Source: Phycisphaerales bacterium UBA5793 (lineage in GTDB: Bacteria > Planctomycetota > Phycisphaerae > Phycisphaerales > UBA5793). Taken from it: DNA of 33,277 nucleotides. The stretch is taken from positions 1 to 33,277 of the forward strand of contig DIDT01000033.1 of assembly GCA_002418285.1 (NCBI GenBank), read 5' to 3'. Each line of letters opens with the position of its first letter. The stretch's first letter is position 1. Below are positions 25,740 through 33,277 of the stretch, piece by piece. Made by a program: the position numbers and the translations under genes. The notes beneath the pieces were generated by a model, which made no database searches, was not told where the DNA came from, and worked only from the letters and a program-made list of their open reading frames with translations.

Positions 25740-26278
25740 GATTGACTCCCAACGCCGTGCTGGCAAGGACGCGCACATTCGGAGGTACACCGCCTTCGAT
25801 ACTAAGTCGAACTGTCATACGAGTCCATAGTACCGGGAGCTCGTGCAAATATCGTATTACTTGATGCGCGTTGCGCTGGCAGTGGCGTCCTGAGCCTTCC
25901 GATGGCGCGGTACGCCGGGAGCTAAGGAGCCGCGTGCTCAGCACACCGCGGATCGCCGCAGTGCCGTCAGGCATTGAAGTGGAGGTCCAATGCTGTAGGT
26001 GCCTGCGTTCGGGCGGAAATGGCGGGCCGGCGGCGAGCGCGGTGTAAGCACGTGGTGCACAATAGGTTAGCCGGCTCCGTCCCGCGCCATCTAGTATGCA
26101 TGACTCCACCAACGGTGCCGATGCGCAATGCTCGGTCGTGGCGATCACTGCGGCTGCCAAGACACATCTGCGATGCAGAGTGTGAGAGCGTATCGATACA
26201 CTAAGAGCCGATGCCTAACGTAGACGCACAGGCACATGCTGCATGGATGGACAGAACGCGACGAGAGGAACAGAGCCC
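25740..26278. other. Divergent intergenic region
   Basis: About 540 nt between the leftward lipoprotein cluster and the rightward hydrolase gene. No gene is supported. It should hold two divergent promoters. A 10-bp palindrome, GTATCGATAC, lies at 26190-26199; this size is common by chance. A related but inexact motif copy, CCATAGTAC, lies near 25826. Confidence 0.4.
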
Positions 26279-27373
26279 GTGCCAAACACCCGTTCCGATC
26301 AAGACTCCGTAGGGCCTCGGGTACGAATCGTCAAGTCGCAGTGGCCTGAACGGCCACCCGCAGTGAGCGGACGCCGGCTTGTGTTGTGCTGCGATGGAAC
26401 TGGCAACGAAGTGAGTGCCCGAGCGTACTCGAACGTGGTCAAGTTGTACATCCGATTGGATCAGCACCAGCCATCCAAGCAACTGACCTACTACGATCCG
26501 GGGCTTGGAACGATCGCACCACCCGGGTTTCGCACGAAGACAGTCACGAGTGTGGCGCGGTTGGCTGGACTCGCGTTCGGCTATGGCCTTCAGGACAACA
26601 TCAAAGACGCCTATCTGTTCCTGATGCGCCACTATCAAACCGGAGACCGCGTTTACCTGTTCGGATTCAGCCGAGGCGCCTACACCGTCCGGGCGCTGGC
26701 CGGCCTGCTCCATCGATGCGGTCTCCTTCGGCCTGGAAACGAAAACCTCGTGGAGCACACGGTGAAGCGCTATTTTGAGCGCATCAATGGGCAGCCTGGC
26801 TGGAAGGCAATGGGCCGTTTCAAGAAGTACTTTGGCCGAAAGTGTCCAGTCCAGTTCATCGGCGTCTGGGACACGGTCAAGTCGATCGGCTTGCTGCGGC
26901 GATCGCTGGTATTGCCTCATACCGCCGACTTGAAAAACGTGCGATCGGGACGGCACGCCGTGTCACTTGATGAACGGCGAAGCAAGTACCGGCCGAATCT
27001 GTGGTCACGCCCCGACGACGCATGCTTCCAGCAAGTGTGGTTTCCGGGAGTGCACTCCGATGTCGGAGGCGGTTACGACGATTCTGGATTGTCCGACATT
27101 GCACTTGAGTGGATGCTGGCGGAGGCTGCAGGGGCTGGCGTGCTCTTCGCGCCGGAGCCATCGAAGGATCTCACCCCGAGTCCGTCCACCACGCTCCACA
27201 ATCCCCTCTGGCCCTTCTGGTGGGTCATGGGGTGGAGACGGCGGAGGATTCCCGCCCACGATGGGACGCCCGTACTCGTGCACCACGCGGCGCTGTTGCG
27301 GGCGCACGCAGAACCCCGCTACGCCAAGACTCTGCATAGGCAACTGCCCGGGCTCAAGTCCAATCAGATCTGA
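26279..27373 (+). CDS. DUF2235 (Tle1-like) alpha/beta hydrolase
   Basis: 364 aa. A predicted serine hydrolase of the DUF2235/T6SS Tle1-like catalytic family, whose studied members are phospholipases. The family hallmark CCDGTGNE opens the domain (about 37-44). The nucleophile motif GFSRGAY gives Ser131, GVWDTV gives a likely Asp198, and GVHSDVGGGY gives His259. It is compact, with no membrane anchor, signal peptide or VgrG/PAAR-related part, and no T6SS gene is nearby, so it is not clearly an exported effector. GTG at 26279 with GAGAGGAA upstream is preferred; ATG at 26243 is the alternative. It lies 339 nt before the P450 gene. The substrate is unknown. Confidence 0.9.
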   Translation: MPNTRSDQDSVGPRVRIVKSQWPERPPAVSGRRLVLCCDGTGNEVSARAYSNVVKLYIRLDQHQPSKQLTYYDPGLGTIAPPGFRTKTVTSVARLAGLAFGYGLQDNIKDAYLFLMRHYQTGDRVYLFGFSRGAYTVRALAGLLHRCGLLRPGNENLVEHTVKRYFERINGQPGWKAMGRFKKYFGRKCPVQFIGVWDTVKSIGLLRRSLVLPHTADLKNVRSGRHAVSLDERRSKYRPNLWSRPDDACFQQVWFPGVHSDVGGGYDDSGLSDIALEWMLAEAAGAGVLFAPEPSKDLTPSPSTTLHNPLWPFWWVMGWRRRRIPAHDGTPVLVHHAALLRAHAEPRYAKTLHRQLPGLKSNQI

Positions 27374-27640
27374 GCGGCGAAGCAAGGGCGGCTCTCTCTG
27401 AGCAGGCACAGCTTCGATCCGGCAGATGGTGCCTACCCGTCCGGGACCGCTTGAGCCTTCGAAGGTGGTGAATGACCGCACAGCATCGTACGCCCATAGG
27501 GTGGAAGTATTTCGAGAATGGCGACACCGTACCGTTTATATCGAGACAGAGCCGTCCCGTTCTCTCGGTGTAGCTGGCCCAGCAGGGTGAGAGCTCTCGA
27601 TCCTCGCAAATCGTACACTCGTGATCGCCGTAATTTGCAC
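27374..27640. other. Gap between hydrolase and P450 genes
   Basis: No gene is seen between the hydrolase stop and the P450 start (339 nt in all). The part next to the P450 carries a GTACATAGT motif (27641-27649) and an AT-rich TATGTATAAAA stretch near 27684, likely promoter DNA, so the P450 is probably transcribed from its own start. Confidence 0.4.
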
Positions 27641-27649
27641 GTACATAGT
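27641..27649 (+). repeat. GTACATAGT motif copy, upstream of the P450 gene
   Basis: Exact GTACATAGT, preceded by TTGCAC, 64 nt before the P450 ATG. Confidence 0.45.
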
Positions 27650-27712
27650 GCCGCGCAGACGCAACGTATGCTCTCACTACGAGTATGTATAAAACCCTGC
27701 AGGAAAACCAAG

Positions 27713-29044
27713 ATGGAACCACTAGCGCCATTGAGAGACGTGCCTCTAGCAGATACCCATCAAGTGTGCGCGGGACTGCGGACACGCCCATTGGAGACGC
27801 TGTGCTACCTCCGGGACACTTTCGGGGATGCCGTTCGACTGGCGGTTGGCGCACAATCATGGGTCTTGCTAAGCCATCCGGAGGCGATGAAGGAAGTCCT
27901 TCTGCGCCAGAGGGAGTCGTTTATCAAGCCCCCGCTGTTGGCGCTCGCGCGGGAACTGATGGGTGATGGCCTGGTCACAGCGGAAGATCGTGTGCACCGT
28001 GACATTCGACCACTGCTCAATCAGGCGTTTCAGCGCACGGCGCTCTCCGCCCATGTCGCTCGCATGCAGCCCATGATCAGCGAGGCCGTGGGGACACTGC
28101 GTGATGGCGAGGAAATCGATCTGTCGTTGTTTCTACGTCGTCTGACTTTGAGTGTCATCGGCGCCATCTTGTTTGGAATCGACTTCGAGCGTGCATTCGT
28201 CGACGAACGAGATGCTCTACTCCACCACGCCGCAATCGCAACGATGTGCCTCCGACCCTTTCAACCACAGATTGAGGATCTGAGCGCCTTTCGGCAGGCC
28301 AAACAGTGTCTTGATCAGACGGTGGATGCGTTGATCGAACACGGACGATCCGCCGGGTGCGGTGACAACCTCTTGGCCCAGATGGTCATGCTCGGTGTGG
28401 AAGATAGTGCATGCCCCTTGGCACGGCCGAAGCAGCTCCACGATGAAGTGATCACGCTCCTGCTTGCCGGCCACGAGACAACGGCGCATGCGCTCGAGTG
28501 GACCTGGTGGTGGCTCTCACGCGAAGCCGATGTGCGCACGGCATTTCATCAGGAGATTGATCAAATCCGGGCCGGCGATCTGGAAGGTGCATTCTGCGAT
28601 CTTTTGGAGCAAGGAGTCACCTACACCAAGCGCGTTTTGTGGGAGTCGATGCGCTTGCGCCCGCCGGTTTGGATCATGGGTCGCCAGGTCGGACTCAAGC
28701 CGGTCTCAGTGCTCGGTGTAACGCTTGAGCCGGGTACCGCCGTCGCGCTGAGCCAGTGGCTCAACAACCATGATGGTCAAACGTATCCCGGTCCCGATCG
28801 TTTCGATCCGAACCGATTTCGCGATCCGCAGGGCTTCACCCCACCGCCACCGCTACTGCCGTTTGGAACTGGACCAAGGCGCTGCATTGGCGATCGTCTC
28901 TCCACCGCTGAGTCTCTTGCCATCCTCGTGCTGACGGGAAGACTGTGCGCATTTGATCTCTTGAACGGGGATGAAGTAGCGGCGGACGCGGGGTTCACGC
29001 TCAAACCGCTGCCAAACCTGTATGCGCGTGTGCGATTGCGGTAA
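27713..29044 (+). CDS. Cytochrome P450
   Basis: 443 aa haem monooxygenase, soluble bacterial type. The I-helix oxygen-activation motif AGHETT is at 252-257, the K-helix ExxR (ESMR) at 311-314, the PERF-like region at about 361-369 (PDRFDPNRF), and the haem-ligand loop FGTGPRRCIG has Cys391. A typical HRDIRPLLNQAF C-helix lies at about 95-106. ATG at 27713 with AGGAAAA upstream is chosen; the frame is open back to 27518 but that part lacks P450 character. No ferredoxin or reductase is encoded nearby, so redox partners must come from elsewhere. Its stop is only 65 nt before the NACHT gene, so co-transcription is likely. The family resembles CYP51/102-like fatty-acid or sterol-type P450s in general, but the substrate cannot be told. 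Confidence 0.95.
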   Translation: MEPLAPLRDVPLADTHQVCAGLRTRPLETLCYLRDTFGDAVRLAVGAQSWVLLSHPEAMKEVLLRQRESFIKPPLLALARELMGDGLVTAEDRVHRDIRPLLNQAFQRTALSAHVARMQPMISEAVGTLRDGEEIDLSLFLRRLTLSVIGAILFGIDFERAFVDERDALLHHAAIATMCLRPFQPQIEDLSAFRQAKQCLDQTVDALIEHGRSAGCGDNLLAQMVMLGVEDSACPLARPKQLHDEVITLLLAGHETTAHALEWTWWWLSREADVRTAFHQEIDQIRAGDLEGAFCDLLEQGVTYTKRVLWESMRLRPPVWIMGRQVGLKPVSVLGVTLEPGTAVALSQWLNNHDGQTYPGPDRFDPNRFRDPQGFTPPPPLLPFGTGPRRCIGDRLSTAESLAILVLTGRLCAFDLLNGDEVAADAGFTLKPLPNLYARVRLR

Positions 29045-29109
29045 GCCAGACGCGAGCTGCGCGATGCCGAGACAGCGCGAAGTGCTTGTCGCAAGGGGAA
29101 CGTGGAATC

Positions 29110-32100
29110 ATGACCACTGAGTACTGGGTGCCATCCTCGGATCCGATTGCCGCCTCTGCCGCTCGTGAGACGTTGAACCGAACAGTCGGATCCGATGTGC
29201 CACCTCCTGACCGGTTTGTTGACGGCTCAGCCTGTTTTCACTACCACCTCGCCAATCGGACCAGTTCCAATTGCGTACCAGATCTCGTGGTAGTGGCGGT
29301 GCACGGCATCCAACAGGGAGCCAATACTCTGCAGACATTGGTACGGGCAATTCTGGAAGCGTCGGGCATTGATTGTGACGCCATCTGTGTCGGCTATCCA
29401 TCGACACCGTGGCACAAGGGCGACAATGCCAGCATTGGCCGGAATCTCCGAACTGCACTGGCGGCGTTCACCATCGGTCGGCAGTTTGATCCCGTGAAGC
29501 ACTCGCCGCCCATGATCGCGTTTCTCAATTACAGCAATGGCGGGCTTGTTTGCAAGCACTGTCTGTGTGCGGAGCTCGCGGCCGAAGCCAGCGAAGCATC
29601 GGACTGGACTGGGGTACCCTTGTCAGATGAGGCACTTGTGACGGCGGCAAGCACACGGCTCATCGCCAATGTCGCTGTGCCACACCGGGGGGCAACGTGG
29701 TTTTTCAAGCTGCCGTCACTGCTCGTCTATGGCCTGTCTTGCGGCTGGCAGGGGATCAGAACGGCCTGGTACTCGTGGCGGCAGTTGGGTGGGAGGTCAA
29801 CCTACGAACGCTGCGGTTCCTTCAACCTGGCCGCCGGGACGAACACCATCTTTCGCGACCTCGGTGAATTGGGCATGCGAGGGACCACACGGTGCGCCGC
29901 ACTTGAGTCGGCGCTCCTTTCGACGTGCCGAGCATTACGACGAAAGTGGTTTGCTGCACCGCCGATACTGGAGATGCGCCGCACGACCGATTGTGTGGCG
30001 CGAGCTAGAACACCCTACGGCTCGGCGCCGGACTGGTATCCACGAGAGCTGTGGCCGGATCCGCTTCCCGGTTCCCACATCCTCTATCGCCTGATGCACT
30101 CGGGAGAATTGAGTCCGGAGGAAGAGGGCGGCGTCATCCGTGCGGTTGCCACAGCGTTGGAGCGTCTTGCGCCGCGCATGGAACGCCGCAGCGCAGACTC
30201 AACGAGCAGCGTGTCTCGTTCGCTATTGGCCACTCGTGCCGCGAGCCGGATCATTTGGCTGAACGCACAAGTGTGCCGGCAACTCGGCATTAACGAACTC
30301 ATCGGCGGGCGCTCGGCTCCCAGCGCGAGCCCAGCTCCGTCACTTCCGCAACGAGGGGTGTGGAACTGGTTGCGCGAGGCGCTCCAGCGAGCGCCTCGAG
30401 ACTACCCGGCCGGATTGCGTGTGCTCGTCGACGGAAGCGCCATGGCGGGAAAAAGCCGAGCGCTTGCTGCGGTCGCGCGAGCGTGCGCAGTCGAGTGGCT
30501 GTCGTCCTGCGCAGTGCAGCCAAGCACGATCGACGCTCCGTACCCAGTCTTCTTTTTCGACTTACGACTCTTGAGCCTCCCGTCCACCGACTTTGCCAAT
30601 GCGGAATACCTGTATGCCGCACTGATCGATGCTCACCACAAGTACTGTCAAATGCGGGGGCTTGATGTCACGGACTTCCGGGAGGAGCTCGAGCATCTGC
30701 GAACAACACGTCGCCTCATTCTTATCATCGATGGTGCGGATGAACTGTTGAATGCGCACCCGAAAGTCACACCCGCTCAGCTTGCCGGAGCGCTGGCTCG
30801 CCTTTCGGAGTGGCGCCCCGGACCGCCGGAGTGCGGCAGCACTCGGCATCATGTCATTGTCTCCATTCGATCTGCGAAGGACGATCACGTGTCGCAACTT
30901 GTGACTTCCAGTTTCAAGCGAGAACTGATGCTCGCCTTCGGCGGGATCGTGCAACACGTATCCGTCCGACCGCTGAACCGAGACGAACTGCACACCGAGG
31001 TATTTGGTGACGACGACGTAGCGGCTGATCGGATCCTGAACACGATTCATCCCGTATTCGGCGGTAATGTCAATATTGACGACCTGATGGGTAGCCCTCC
31101 CCTCGTCGCTTTGCTGCGCCGCTACCACAAGGAGCGTGATGCAGATGGACTGCATCCTCTGACGACGCATGCAGCCGTACTGGAGTTCATTTTGACGGAC
31201 CGGATTCGTCAGGAAGCGCGAGCAGTACAAGCCACTCTCGGCGATATCGCGGAGGTACCACTTGAGTCATTGTTCTGTAGTATTCTCGCCGTTGCGGCGC
31301 GGGTGCAGTTTGGGGAAGCGGAATTCGCGACGCATCCTCAGTTTACGCCGCAGTCACTTCGAGCCTGCGTGAGCCGCCTCGCACCCTCGTGGACGAATTT
31401 GCAGCTTGCGGACGCAACGTATCAGACTGCGATTACGGTGCTGCTCCGCACGGATGAGCAGGCTGCTGAGCTGGCGCGCAGAGCGTTAGGCTGCGTGTGC
31501 GTCCATGTGGCACAGGGGAGCACCACGATGGCCGCCCAGGGTTACTACTTCGCTCATGACTTGTATGCCAAGTACTTGACAGCTCGCTTTTATTCAGTCG
31601 TCCTTCAAGCCGGCTGTGTCTCGGAGCTGGGCCGGTTCGGCTATTCACCGGTGATTACGAGTCTGGCTGGTCAGATCCAAGGGCAGTGGGACGTTCCCTC
31701 ATCCCTGGTTGAGCAAGCGGTGGAACGAACAGTCACGACAGGCAACCAGTTCTACCTGTGCAACTTGCTGGCCGCGATAGCCTGGAATCCGCTTGCGACA
31801 ATGCAACCAGCGGCCCGCTCTGCCCTTGTGGCCGCACTATCGCACCCTGGCGTGACTCCCTTTTCTCGAGCGTTTATCCTCAACGGTCTGGCATTTCGTG
31901 TTCAACTGGCTGGTGCAGAGGCTACCTGTGTCGCAGATCGCCAAGCGATCCTGACAGGCAGCCAACAAGTCTTTGTTCGTGAAGCCGAGAGGCCGTGCGC
32001 ACTCGTGCAACCGCTGATCTGGGGAACGTTGCAGCTGCTTGGCGGATCACCGAGTCACTTCGCTATGCCGCGTCTGGTTTTGGATGATGTGGCTACGGCA

Positions 32101-32478
32101 CTCAAGGACATCCGTGATCTCAAGGCACACGAAGATCGCAAACTGTGGTCGGTGCAGAATTCACTCTGTGAACTCGCCTGGATGCTGTGTGACTCGAATA
32201 TGCGCAGATTCCGTTTGATCCCGTCGTTGCACTACCTGCTCATCCTCAGTGTTCTGCTTGCCGACGGAACCGCAACCGCGGAGGCCGCAGCAGTGCTTGG
32301 CAGCTTTCTGGGGCGAGATGGACTCGGTCAACTACAGACCGCAACCAGTGCTGCCGCGGAGGAGCTTGATGCCTGGCTTGAGGAGGTATTCGTAGATCGG
32401 GCCCGTAAACTCCGACCCGCAGTTCATACGCTGTGCGATCAGTACATCCATGCCATCCGATCGCTTACGGGATTGTGA
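29110..32478 (+). CDS. STAND NTPase: alpha/beta hydrolase fused to NACHT and helical repeats
   Basis: 1122 aa, NLR-like. Residues about 55-335 are an alpha/beta hydrolase: HGIQQG at 65-70 for the oxyanion region, nucleophile elbow NYSNGG with Ser142 (Asn replaces the usual first Gly of GxSxG), PHRGA at 191-195 as in lipases, and a possible catalytic His323 in PGSH. A linker follows, then a NACHT-type P-loop NTPase with Walker A GSAMAGKS at 442-449, Walker B LILIIDGADEL at 536-546 and a sensor-like VSIRSA at 584-589. The last 500 residues are helical and probably form the sensor. The start at 29110 has AAGGGGA upstream. Bacterial NACHT/Avs proteins with enzymatic N-termini are known anti-phage sensors, and SesB-type hydrolases are fused to NACHT in fungi. 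The defence role is inference. Confidence 0.85.
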   Translation: MTTEYWVPSSDPIAASAARETLNRTVGSDVPPPDRFVDGSACFHYHLANRTSSNCVPDLVVVAVHGIQQGANTLQTLVRAILEASGIDCDAICVGYPSTPWHKGDNASIGRNLRTALAAFTIGRQFDPVKHSPPMIAFLNYSNGGLVCKHCLCAELAAEASEASDWTGVPLSDEALVTAASTRLIANVAVPHRGATWFFKLPSLLVYGLSCGWQGIRTAWYSWRQLGGRSTYERCGSFNLAAGTNTIFRDLGELGMRGTTRCAALESALLSTCRALRRKWFAAPPILEMRRTTDCVARARTPYGSAPDWYPRELWPDPLPGSHILYRLMHSGELSPEEEGGVIRAVATALERLAPRMERRSADSTSSVSRSLLATRAASRIIWLNAQVCRQLGINELIGGRSAPSASPAPSLPQRGVWNWLREALQRAPRDYPAGLRVLVDGSAMAGKSRALAAVARACAVEWLSSCAVQPSTIDAPYPVFFFDLRLLSLPSTDFANAEYLYAALIDAHHKYCQMRGLDVTDFREELEHLRTTRRLILIIDGADELLNAHPKVTPAQLAGALARLSEWRPGPPECGSTRHHVIVSIRSAKDDHVSQLVTSSFKRELMLAFGGIVQHVSVRPLNRDELHTEVFGDDDVAADRILNTIHPVFGGNVNIDDLMGSPPLVALLRRYHKERDADGLHPLTTHAAVLEFILTDRIRQEARAVQATLGDIAEVPLESLFCSILAVAARVQFGEAEFATHPQFTPQSLRACVSRLAPSWTNLQLADATYQTAITVLLRTDEQAAELARRALGCVCVHVAQGSTTMAAQGYYFAHDLYAKYLTARFYSVVLQAGCVSELGRFGYSPVITSLAGQIQGQWDVPSSLVEQAVERTVTTGNQFYLCNLLAAIAWNPLATMQPAARSALVAALSHPGVTPFSRAFILNGLAFRVQLAGAEATCVADRQAILTGSQQVFVREAERPCALVQPLIWGTLQLLGGSPSHFAMPRLVLDDVATALKDIRDLKAHEDRKLWSVQNSLCELAWMLCDSNMRRFRLIPSLHYLLILSVLLADGTATAEAAAVLGSFLGRDGLGQLQTATSAAAEELDAWLEEVFVDRARKLRPAVHTLCDQYIHAIRSLTGL

Positions 32479-32853
32479 GTCGGTACGCCTCTTACCAACG
32501 TGCGTCCAAACGCTCGTCATCTGGTCACGAATAATGGAAGTGTTAGCTCGCAATGGGGTCATCGTTTTCCGACCCTCGCCGAGTATCTGCGACTCTGCGG
32601 GAGTCGCCATTATTGCGCATGCGGTGCGTCACGATGGATGGTATGCAACCCCCATATCCAGAGACACCACCGCTACCGCTCGTCAGGTTTTCGGACTGAG
32701 CGACTACCCGATTGTCCGACAGACGGCTGATCTGGACGGGCTCCACGGGTGCGGTCTCACCACAATCGAGCGGTGTTGGTCGTTTCACCATCTCGGACAC
32801 AACGGAGCGATGGTCGAGGCGTGGGGCAGACCTCTAGACGTCACGAACATAGG
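32479..32853. other. Gap after the NACHT gene
   Basis: No supported gene in 375 nt. A 142-aa open frame crosses it but has no ribosome binding site, overlaps the NACHT gene end and has an irregular composition. No strong intrinsic terminator was found after the NACHT stop. Confidence 0.4.
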
Positions 32854-33198
32854 GTGTTACAGTGGTTCACGTACATAGTTGCAGGTCTAATCGTTGTGGG
32901 CCTTGTGGTGGGCTTGGTGATCTACTCAAATCATGCGGCCGCTCGCGCTCGTCGTGAAGCCGTCTATCGCAAATACGGGCACACTGAGGATGCGGCTCGC
33001 ATCATCGCGCGCTCCATCTGGCAAGGTGAAACGGCAGAGCAGTTGCGTGATTCACTCGGGCGGCCCATCGACGTCGATCAGAAGGTTCTCAAGACGAAAA
33101 CCAAGGAAGTCTGGAAGTACTCCCAGACAGGTGTCAACCGCTTTGGACTCCGTGTGACTCTTGAAAACGGAGTAGTGGTCGGCTGGGAGAAGAAGTGA
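32854..33198 (+). CDS. Small membrane-anchored protein with SmpA/OmlA-like C-terminus
   Basis: 114 aa. One N-terminal membrane helix (YIVAGLIVVGLVVGLVIY) is followed by a short charged region and a compact domain. That domain has a pattern seen in many small bacterial proteins: SIWQGETAEQLRDSLGRP, KVLKTKTKEVWKYSQTG and LENGVVVGWEKK. The WxGxTxEQLxxSxGxP opening recalls the SmpA/OmlA (BamE)-like fold; this is inference. No function is known for this group as far as can be told here. The start is uncertain: GTG at 32854 puts the helix at the N-terminus but lacks a Shine-Dalgarno, and the frame is open back to GTG 32749. A GTACATAGTTG motif (32871-32881) lies inside the first codons. Confidence 0.75.
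   Translation: MLQWFTYIVAGLIVVGLVVGLVIYSNHAAARARREAVYRKYGHTEDAARIIARSIWQGETAEQLRDSLGRPIDVDQKVLKTKTKEVWKYSQTGVNRFGLRVTLENGVVVGWEKK
32871..32881 (+). repeat. GTACATAGTTG motif copy, near last gene start
   Basis: Exact 11-mer shared with 557-567, preceded by TTCAC. Both copies translate as Tyr-Ile-Val in hydrophobic N-terminal segments if the chosen starts are right, so shared coding could contribute to the match. Confidence 0.45.
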
Positions 33199-33277
33199 TG
33201 ATCGTACCGAGCTTGGGTACTGACTCAGGCGATTGTCTCACTGGTCGTTCCTGGTGAATCTGCAGCGGAGTTCACAC

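Noticed and set aside
26190..26199. GTATCGATAC palindrome before the DUF2235 gene
   Set aside because: A 10-bp palindrome is expected dozens of times by chance in a window this size, and there is no second copy near the gene.
26279..27373. Type VI secretion effector interpretation of the DUF2235 gene
   Set aside because: The catalytic family matches Tle1-type enzymes, but no VgrG, PAAR, Hcp, immunity or other T6SS gene lies nearby, so export by a T6SS cannot be supported.
32450..32878. 142-aa open frame crossing the NACHT gene end
   Set aside because: It overlaps the last codons of the NACHT gene out of frame, has no ribosome binding site, and ends inside the better-supported membrane protein gene.
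1..33277. CRISPR array, IS element or prophage
   Set aside because: No regularly spaced direct repeats, no transposase or integrase motifs and no terminal inverted repeats with target duplications were found.

Overview
The window most likely comes from a member of the Planctomycetota, possibly of the Phycisphaerae type. This is an inference from gene content. An ECF sigma factor of the Sigma70_ECF (PF07638) kind sits beside a Hanks-type Ser/Thr kinase fused to a formylglycine-enzyme-like domain, and there is a small coiled-coil/winged-helix protein of a kind common in planctomycetes. The DNA looks moderately GC-rich. No rRNA, tRNA, CRISPR array or transposase was found.

Region 1 (about 546-10890, + strand) is a nearly complete type II secretion (T2SS) locus: gspD, E, F, G, H, I, J, K, a gspC-like gene, gspL-like, gspM-like and a TPR lipoprotein. 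Most neighbours overlap by 4 to 17 nt or lie a few bases apart, so they look translationally coupled. The prepilin peptidase GspO and GspN are not in the window. Region 2 (10905-11826, - strand) holds a HARE-HTH-like coiled-coil protein and a possible 61-aa coiled-coil protein.

Region 3 (12325-16959, + strand) runs sigma factor, membrane kinase with an FGE-like sensor domain, and two unrecognised proteins whose genes are coupled by a GTGA overlap. It looks like a signalling unit. Region 4 (17211-25736, - strand) encodes a lipoprotein, a small helical protein, a secreted endonuclease I with a lamin-tail domain, a multi-pass membrane protein, and two large unrecognised proteins joined by an 8-nt overlap. 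It may form a cell-envelope or secreted system of unknown function. The nuclease is a plausible cargo for the T2SS of region 1.

Region 5 (26279-32478, + strand) is the most striking part: a DUF2235 (Tle1-like) hydrolase, a class-typical cytochrome P450, and a 1122-aa protein that joins an N-terminal alpha/beta hydrolase to a NACHT-type STAND NTPase and a long helical C-terminus. That last architecture is NLR-like and matches the general plan of bacterial NACHT/Avs defence proteins and of fungal SesB-NACHT proteins. A small membrane-anchored protein (32854-33198) closes the window.

A short motif, TRYATAGTTG/GTACATAGT, recurs at eight places. All lie between genes or at gene starts, including upstream of or at the starts of the T2SS, lipoprotein, nuclease, P450 and final genes. 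It is a candidate shared regulatory element.
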